From the NCBI GenBank assembly GCA_937880795.1, contig CALGRQ010000442.1:1-12789 (forward strand): 12,789 bases of DNA. The letters are read 5' to 3'. Positions 7,019-12,789 of the stretch are shown one piece after another; the first letter of the stretch is position 1; each line of letters opens with the position of its first letter. Source of the DNA: an uncultured Dyadobacter sp. (lineage in GTDB: Bacteria; Bacteroidota; Bacteroidia; Cytophagales; Spirosomataceae). The notes under the pieces are model-generated. The model saw only the letters and a program-made list of their open reading frames with translations, ran no database searches and was not told where the DNA came from. Made by a program: the position numbers and the translations under genes.

Positions 7019-10000
7019 TTAGAAGGTGATGTTTAACCCAAAGTTGTAAGTTGCGGACAATGGATAAACGTTTGCATCAATACCTGCCTGAGTAGGTTTA
7101 TTCTCATTTGCGGTAATTTCAGGTGACAATCCTTTGTACTTAAAGAAGTTAAGTGCGTTTTGCGCATTGGCATATACTCTCAGTCTTTTGATTTTCAACC
7201 GATCGGTAACAGCACTTGAAAACGTGTAGCCGAGCTGTGCGTTTCTTACACGGAAATAGCTACCACTTTGAACAAAGAATGAATTAGGCAAATAGTTTGT
7301 GCCACCACCAATATTGGCAGATGGGTAAGTGTTGGAGGTGCCTTCTCCATGCCAACGATTGTCGAAGTAATCTTTGGTGAAGTTTTCGTTTCCATATCTC
7401 CATCCAAGGTTAGCATTGTATATATCCACTTTTGCAACACCTTGAAAATCCAACATTAGGTCAAACCACTTGTAATTCCAGCTCGTGTTAATCCCGTAAG
7501 TTAGTTTAGGATTTGGATTACCAATAATTTGTCTGTCTAAACCAGTTATTCTACCATCAGGCGTACCGTTGCTTCCACTTATATCGCGGTATTTAAAGTC
7601 TCCCGGTTTAGCTGTTTTTTGAGCAGACTCACTGATCTCTTTTTCATTTTGGAAAATCCCCTCTACCACATAACCGTAGAAAGAACCGATAGGGTCACCC
7701 ACGCGTGTGCGTGTAGCTTTGGCACCTCCCGTTAATCCAACACCACCATCGTATATAGGATTGGCCCCAGTAGATACAGAGAGAACCTTGTTATCATTGA
7801 CGGCTGCATTTACACCAATACTAAAAGAAAGGTCCTTACCGATATTATCTCTCCAACTTACTGCACCTTCAAATCCTTTATTCTGAAAGTCGGCCTGGTT
7901 ACCAATAATGTTACCTGAAGCAGTTCCTATTGAAGACAAAACAGGTAAGTCAAAAATAGCTCTTTCTGTTTTTTTACTGTAATAATCGAGTTCGATGGTT
8001 AAACGGTTTTTCAGTAAAGCCGCTTCAATACCAACGTCTGTTCCTACACCTCGTTCCCATACCGTTACAGGCGGAATAATGGAGTTGATACTTCCACCGG
8101 TATTGACCTTGCCATCGAATATGGCCGCAAGATTTCCACCAGAGGCTACCGTTAATGTGGATAAGTTAGAAGGAACCGATGCATTCCCGATTTTTCCCCA
8201 GCTAGCACGTAATTTTAAATTATCAAATATGTTCTGATCCTTCATAAATGACTCATTACTAATTACCCAGCCAGCACCAACGGACGGGAAATAGCCCCAT
8301 GCGTTACCTCCTTCAAAAAATTTAGAGGAACCGTCGGCTCGTAAGGAGGCATTGAACAGGTAGCGATCAGAGAAGGAATAGTTTACACGACCGAAGTAAG
8401 ATGCATAAGTTGCCAAGTCTCCTTCGTCCTTAATGGTTCTGCCTGTCGCATTTCCCAGTTCTAAGTAAAGATCGCCTTCACTTGTAAAGGGAACGTCTCG
8501 TGCAGAGGCTGTGAGTTTATAGGATTGATCGCGCTGAGCCGACTGACCTATCATAGCAGTTAAGGAGTGGTTTTGCCAAGCCTTGGTATAGGTTAACGTA
8601 TTTTCAAAAATCCAATATCTTGCCTGAGGTCTTGTGAAGGTGAGCAAACTATTGGTATTGCGTTGACCAAGCGTAGCTTCATAAACCGGAACATATGCTC
8701 TGGTTTCATCTTGTCCGTAGCGTCCACCTAGGCTGGTTTTAAAAGTAAAATCTTTCAGGAAGTTAACCTCTGCATAGGCATTGGCTGTCAGCAATGTCTT
8801 TTTGGTGTTCTGATTGAAGTAGTCAATGGTAGCTTGTGGGTTAAAGTTTGCGCCATCGCCAAGGTTAAGTTTGGATGGGTCTCCATAGGTACCATCAGCA
8901 TTGTATACAGGTACGGCAGGAGATGCAGCGTACAATTGGCGGAAAATACCCCCAGCTTCATCAGCAGATTTACTAAAAGCACCTGTGGCCGTGTATCCCA
9001 TTTTGATAAATTTGGATACCTGGAAGTCGTTTTGAAAACGAGCGGTATATCGTTTGAATCCATTTTTTTCAACTATACCATCTTGTTTCAGGTAACCTAC
9101 GGATAAGTTATAGGTTGATACATCACCTCCGCCACTAACCGACAGTTGATGGTTGGTAATGATGGCATTTCGAAGTATTTGATTATACCAGTTGGTACCT
9201 TCTCCCAAAGTGCTAGTATTTAGCAAAGGATCTTTACCATTGATCTGGCTTAATTCGTTGATGATGGTCCCGTACTCTTGTGCGTTGGCCATTTTTATTT
9301 GGTTCGTTACCTTTTGAACCCCAACGTAACCATCATAGTTAATAACTGCTTTGCCAGATTTACCCTTTTTTGTAGTGATGAGCACTACTCCGTTAGCTGC
9401 CCTTACTCCATAAATAGATTGGCTTGAAGCATCTTTAAGAATATTCATGCTTTCTATATCTCCGGAATTAAGGAAGCTAATGTCGTCGAACCAAACTCCA
9501 TCGACAACATATAGAGGATTACGGCTTCCGTAGGCTGTGCCCACACCGCGTATACGAATTTGAGGAGCCTCACCCGGTTTACCCGAGTTGTTGATTTGCA
9601 CCCCCGCTACCTTTCCCTGCAAACCGCTTACGGCATTCATAGAAGGTTGCTTGGAAATCTCTTCCCCTTTGATTTGAACCACTGAGCCTGTTACATCCAG
9701 CTTTCTTTGGGTACCGTAACCCACAACAACCACCTCATTAAGTGATCGCGCGTCATCATCAAGTGTTACGTTTAATGTTGTTTGAGAGCCGACTGTAACC
9801 TCTTTTGTGAGCATTCCAATCATAGAAAAAACAAGTACAGTTTCTCTGGATGGAACCTGAATACTGAAACTTCCTTCGATATCAGTAGGAACTCCAGTTG
9901 TAGTACCTTTTATCAATACACTTACTCCGGGTAATGGGGAGCCGTCGGCACCTGTCACTTTACCCGTGATGCCAATTCCTTGTGCGTAAGAAGTAACACT

Positions 10001-10051
10001 TCCCAACAGCAAGAAAATAATGACATACAGTAGTCGTAAATCAGTTTTCAT
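7019..10051 (-). CDS. susC-like: SusC/RagA family TonB-dependent outer-membrane transporter
   Basis: The product is 1010 residues starting at an ATG. A signal peptide ends near residue 24 (SYAQ). A carboxypeptidase-regulatory-like beta-sandwich follows at about 27-104 (GKVTGADGSPLPGVSV onward). The TonB box NEVVVVGYG (105-113) leads into the plug domain (about 115-235, with LYVVDGVW at 180-187 and YGVRAANGVVLITTKKG ending near 230). The rest is a 22-strand-type barrel closing with NITF and a terminal Phe, as expected for outer-membrane insertion. There is no N-terminal STN domain, so no sign of anti-sigma-factor signalling; control more likely comes from the adjacent LuxR-type regulator. With the SusD-like partner it would import oligosaccharides using TonB energy. 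It is the first gene of the operon, and a TAnnTTTG promoter lies about 50 bp upstream. Confidence 0.97.
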   Translation of the reverse strand: MKTDLRLLYVIIFLLLGSVTSYAQGIGITGKVTGADGSPLPGVSVLIKGTTTGVPTDIEGSFSIQVPSRETVLVFSMIGMLTKEVTVGSQTTLNVTLDDDARSLNEVVVVGYGTQRKLDVTGSVVQIKGEEISKQPSMNAVSGLQGKVAGVQINNSGKPGEAPQIRIRGVGTAYGSRNPLYVVDGVWFDDISFLNSGDIESMNILKDASSQSIYGVRAANGVVLITTKKGKSGKAVINYDGYVGVQKVTNQIKMANAQEYGTIINELSQINGKDPLLNTSTLGEGTNWYNQILRNAIITNHQLSVSGGGDVSTYNLSVGYLKQDGIVEKNGFKRYTARFQNDFQVSKFIKMGYTATGAFSKSADEAGGIFRQLYAASPAVPVYNADGTYGDPSKLNLGDGANFNPQATIDYFNQNTKKTLLTANAYAEVNFLKDFTFKTSLGGRYGQDETRAYVPVYEATLGQRNTNSLLTFTRPQARYWIFENTLTYTKAWQNHSLTAMIGQSAQRDQSYKLTASARDVPFTSEGDLYLELGNATGRTIKDEGDLATYASYFGRVNYSFSDRYLFNASLRADGSSKFFEGGNAWGYFPSVGAGWVISNESFMKDQNIFDNLKLRASWGKIGNASVPSNLSTLTVASGGNLAAIFDGKVNTGGSINSIIPPVTVWERGVGTDVGIEAALLKNRLTIELDYYSKKTERAIFDLPVLSSIGTASGNIIGNQADFQNKGFEGAVSWRDNIGKDLSFSIGVNAAVNDNKVLSVSTGANPIYDGGVGLTGGAKATRTRVGDPIGSFYGYVVEGIFQNEKEISESAQKTAKPGDFKYRDISGSNGTPDGRITGLDRQIIGNPNPKLTYGINTSWNYKWFDLMLDFQGVAKVDIYNANLGWRYGNENFTKDYFDNRWHGEGTSNTYPSANIGGGTNYLPNSFFVQSGSYFRVRNAQLGYTFSSAVTDRLKIKRLRVYANAQNALNFFKYKGLSPEITANENKPTQAGIDANVYPLSATYNFGLNITF

Positions 10052-10101
10052 TGATGATTATTTAATGATATAATTATTATAAGAATTTATTGAACTTCAT
10101 T

Positions 10102-10133
10102 CAAATTTAATTCTCAGCTCTCCAAATCATCAA
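10102..10133 (-). promoter_or_regulatory. Candidate Bacteroidota sigma-70-type promoter for the susC-susD operon
   Basis: On the minus strand, TAAATTTG (10102-10109) matches the Bacteroidota -7 consensus TAnnTTTG fully. A TTG at 10131-10133 lies 21 bp upstream, in keeping with the -33 element. The predicted transcript would start near 10095 and have an AT-rich leader of roughly 45 nt before the susC ATG. This is a consensus match by eye only. Confidence 0.55.
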
Positions 10134-10140
10134 GAAAAGG

Positions 10141-10160
10141 ACTACATCACCACTACATCA
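10141..10160 (-). repeat. Tandem 9-bp direct repeat upstream of the susC promoter, possible operator
   Basis: ACTACATCA occurs at 10141-10149 and again at 10152-10160 (plus-strand reading; TGATGTAGT on the minus strand), separated by CC. The period is 11 bp, about one helical turn. It lies 7 bp upstream of the putative -33 TTG. That is where an activator dimer would bind to contact RNA polymerase. The LuxR-type regulator encoded next door is the obvious candidate, but this is inference. Confidence 0.45.
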
Positions 10161-10223
10161 ATCAGAATAATACAAGGTTTTGGTAGGTTTAGGTCGAATA
10201 CTTCGTGGATAAATTCAATTGGT

Positions 10224-10979
10224 CTAAATATCCATCATATACTGCACAAGATTAGAATCAAGGGGTAAATCGAGCTTTTTTCGTAATCGATAGCGCTTTA
10301 TTTCTACACCGCGGACCGAAATCCCCAGAGCGGGTGCCATCTCTTTGGTAGATAAATTCATGCGAAGACAGGCTGCAAGGCGTAGTTCGGAGGGGGATAT
10401 GGTGGGAACAAGGGCACGAAGTCTTTTGAAAAATTGCTCATGTACCTCCTCAAAATTATCCTCAAACAATTGCCAGTCGTCCTTGCCGGCAACGTTACGT
10501 TCAATGCTGTGCAGAAGCTTCTGATAATGAACATTGGGGAATTGAACACCAAGATCTTCTTTAACTTGTTTTAGTTCATCCCGAATCTCTTCAAGAATTT
10601 CATTTTTACGCACCACATTGATCGCTACATTACTGATTTGTTGACTTTTATTCTTGATTTCGCTCTGTAACTTCTCATTTTGAATTTCCATGATTTTCTT
10701 TTCGCTTGCCAATTGTTGTTGCCGGAGCTTCTCTTCCTGTTCCTTGATTAATTTGGCTCTATGTTTTGCCAATCTCTTTTCCTGATACCATAACAGAGCG
10801 ATCAGAAGTATAGCGACTACGATCCAAAAAAGGACTTTTGCCCAAATGGTTTCATGGCGATATGGGGTAACATCAAATGAATAGGTAGCGATTTGATTGC
10901 TGAGATTGCTTCTGATTTCAAAAGCATAAGTTTTGGCTTCTAGATTGGTGAATTCGACAGCACTTTGATCAGTCCATTC
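10224..10979 (-). pseudogene. C-terminal part of frameshifted sensor-regulator: end of triple-tyrosine domain, TM helix, coiled coil, LuxR-type HTH
   Basis: This 251-codon open frame begins without a start codon at GAA (10979) and continues the upstream sensor protein in the -1 frame. It opens with EWTDQSAVEFTNLEAKTYAFEI, the second half of a triple-tyrosine domain. A single transmembrane helix follows (about fragment residues 46-64, WAKVLFWIVVAILLIALLW). Next comes a long charged coiled coil, running from KLIKEQEEKLRQQQ to ELKQVKEDL. The C-terminal LuxR/GerE-type helix-turn-helix (about 190-245) includes SPSELRLAACLRMNLSTKEM, ALGISVRGVEIKRYRLRKKL and the end YMMDI. Here the second recognition helix normally reads DNA. 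No histidine kinase or receiver domain is present. The TTG at 10772 is an internal Leu, not a convincing start. The fragment belongs to the same gene as 10940-12789 and ends 172 bp upstream of the susC gene it probably controls. Confidence 0.85.
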
Positions 10980-12789
10980 GTAAGTCCTTTTAAACGGTAT
11001 TTGTATTGTATCTGCTGTCCAAAAATTGGAAGAGCGTAGTTGATTCGTATAGAGCGGACGTCTTGTGGGAGTGTAATGCCGCTTTGAATCGGAAAAGTCT
11101 CGGATAAGTTACGAAGATTTGTAATGCGGCGAATTGTGGGGAGAACTTGTTCCTGTTCTTCGCGAGGAGAATCTTGCCGGTTATATAATGCATAGCCATT
11201 GTTGAGACAGAATAGATAATAGGTGTCCGAAATGGGAACAATGGTTTCGTGATTTCGAACCAAGGTAAGGTCTAAGTTGATTTTCTGACCGTTCTTTTTA
11301 TGCAATTCAACACGATTTAAATAAATGGTAAACCATTCATCGTGCACACCAGCCCTAACTTTATATGGGTCTTCAACACTAAAATCGAAGGCGTTACTTC
11401 TGATAAATTTATTTTGGGGGTCTGGTTCCAGATACCGATTGGCCGATCGGAGCAGCATTTTGTTTCCTAACTGGGTAATATCCAGAGAAAATTCGCTGGG
11501 AATTTCCTCTGGCGACTGGTATTCTTTCCAAAATACGGCCGAGTCCAGAGTTGTTGAAAGTAAGGTTCTATAAAGCCCCTTATAGGCATGAGTCAGCCAG
11601 AACGAACCGTCACTTTGTCGTACAACCTGCCGAATAGGAAGGGGGCGGATTCCTTTTACAGGATATGCATATTCCCATCGCCCTTTTTCCTTCTTTTTAT
11701 AGATATGAAGACCCGTATAAGCAGTTTGAAGCAGTAGGGTGTCCTGTTTATTGATGACGGGTAGGAGATTCCACCCTCCGGTTACGCCCGATAATTTTCG
11801 AATGCCATTATTTTCAATAAGATAGGTAGCATCGTTATGGCCGCAGATCAACTGGTTATCTATAACTTTTAAATTCCAGGTTTGCCCGCCAAGGCCAGGA
11901 ACAGCTCGGAAAGGTTCATTGGTATTCCATTTTTTTACAAATACGCCTTTGTTGGATCCCACATACAGGCGCCCTTGCCAAAGAGCAGCACTATAAACTG
12001 TGCCCAGGGGATTTTCGCTTGCCTGATAATAGATAACCGGGGATGAAATACTCAACAGATCAATTCCCTGGTCCATACCAACCCAAAGATGATTTCGATT
12101 GTCTTCGGCAAGCGACAGCACGGTATTATTTTGAAGTCCATTTTCTTTGTTAAAATGGTACTTCAACTTGCCTTCTTTTGACACAATATATACGCCATTT
12201 TGAATGGTTCCGAAAGCATAACTGCTGTCCTGTTTTAGGATTATAGCTTTATTGATTATACCTGCTTTTAGGTCGGAGGCAACGGGAACTTGCCAGGTAG
12301 TTAACCGGCCGTTGTTATAGAGCAGGGGGCCATGCTTGGTCGTAGTGATAAGCATTTGGTGGTTAGCCATCGGAAGAATGGATGAAACGGTTCCCAGAGC
12401 GAGATCGTCGGTGCCTGGTAAAGGTTTCCATTGGCGATCAATCAGCTCATATAGTCCTTTTCCAATCATTTGTACAACCAATCGGTTATGAACATAGCGC
12501 ATAAACATGAGGTTGCCTGGAACTTTAATTTCGGTTATTGCTTTTCCATCATAGCGGTATATTCTTGAAAACGATTGAAAGTAGATATACTTTGGTGTTT
12601 TAAGAATGTGCCAAATTTCTTCTGTTTTTAGGCTGGGAAATGCTGCTTTTTTGCTTAATGAGTAGTAGTGAAGTTGTCCGGAGGCATTTTCTTGCCAATA
12701 TCCAAATTCAGAAAAGCCGCCTACATATATGCGGCGTTGAAGGCTCTTTCGGGGGGAGTTGTTTCCTTGGCTGATTACCAACTCGTCAC
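10940..12789 (-). pseudogene. N-terminal part of frameshifted sensor-regulator: periplasmic beta-propeller and start of triple-tyrosine domain
   Basis: The frame is open to the right window edge, so the signal peptide and first blade are missing; the TTG at 12781 is internal. About 600 codons encode a two-component-regulator-type propeller. RIYVGGFSEFGYW (17-29) and VLSLAEDNRNHLWVGMDQG (221-239) are typical blade motifs of this family. It reaches a triple-tyrosine domain (ALPIFGQQIQYKYRLKGL, 583-600). Family members continue with a tryptophan segment here, but this frame turns into about 15 unrelated residues and stops at TAG (10940-10942). The expected continuation, EWTDQSAVEF, is in the -1 frame. 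Joined, the two parts give about 850 residues plus the missing N-terminus, which fits the usual size of roughly 900-1000. The propeller would lie in the periplasm and sense imported glycan fragments. The break may be a real mutation or a sequencing error. Confidence 0.85.
10979..10994 (-). other. Frameshift site in the regulator gene, next to a T TTA AAA heptamer
   Basis: The conserved stretch YRLKGL is read in one frame as far as 10982, and the conserved continuation EWTDQ begins at 10979 in the -1 frame. One base appears to be missing: CTTACGAATGG where CTT ACN GAA TGG would give L-T-E-W. The heptamer TTTAAAA (10988-10994) is phased T TTA AAA just upstream and would allow a -1 slip into the correct frame. 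That slip would replace the conserved GLT with RTY. Confidence 0.8.

Noticed and set aside
10090..10104. Inverted repeat TTGAA-N5-TTCAA near the susC transcript start
   Set aside because: Five-base arms in very AT-rich DNA are expected by chance, and it overlaps the proposed -7 element; not strong enough to call an operator.
10224..10772. A stand-alone 182-residue LuxR-type regulator starting at the TTG at 10772
   Set aside because: The frame continues upstream through a transmembrane helix and half a triple-tyrosine domain, so the TTG is an internal leucine of a frameshifted larger gene.

Overview
The window looks like chromosomal DNA of a member of the Bacteroidota, most likely an environmental Cytophagales, Sphingobacteriales or Chitinophagales species. 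The evidence is a SusC/SusD pair, a TAnnTTTG-type promoter, SPI and lipoprotein signal peptides typical of the phylum, and a one-polypeptide beta-propeller/triple-tyrosine/LuxR-HTH regulator. The genus cannot be fixed from sequence alone. Every real gene lies on the minus strand, so the window is described here from its right end to its left, in the direction of transcription.

Right end (12789 to 10224): a membrane-anchored sensor-regulator, missing its N-terminus at the window edge and broken by a one-base frameshift near 10979-10987. Its pieces are a periplasmic beta-propeller, a triple-tyrosine domain, one transmembrane helix, a coiled coil and a LuxR-type DNA-binding domain. The next 172 bases hold a candidate Bacteroidota promoter (-33 TTG, -7 TAAATTTG) for the transport operon. 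Just upstream of that promoter is a tandem 9-bp direct repeat, a plausible operator.

Centre (10051 to 2626): a polysaccharide utilisation locus. It encodes a SusC-type TonB-dependent transporter, a SusD-type glycan-binding lipoprotein 13 bp downstream, then two paralogous GH144/'putative glucoamylase' (PF10091) enzymes. Characterised GH144 enzymes act on beta-1,2-glucan. The first paralogue has a lipoprotein signal and a TTG start; the second has an ordinary secretion signal. A long compound hairpin with a U-tract sits between susD and the first enzyme gene and may attenuate transcription. A perfect 16-bp hairpin terminator ends the cluster. The proposed scheme is surface or outer-membrane cleavage of beta-1,2-glucan, SusCD import, and further cleavage in the periplasm. 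No beta-glucosidase for the resulting sophorose-type products is visible in the window.

Left end (2494 to 1): a secreted Kelch-repeat beta-propeller protein of unknown role and, 24 bp downstream, an M1-family zinc aminopeptidase cut off by the window edge. This pair lies beyond the terminator and is probably a separate unit. No RNA genes, insertion sequences or CRISPR arrays were seen, and no gene-free stretch exceeds 300 bases.
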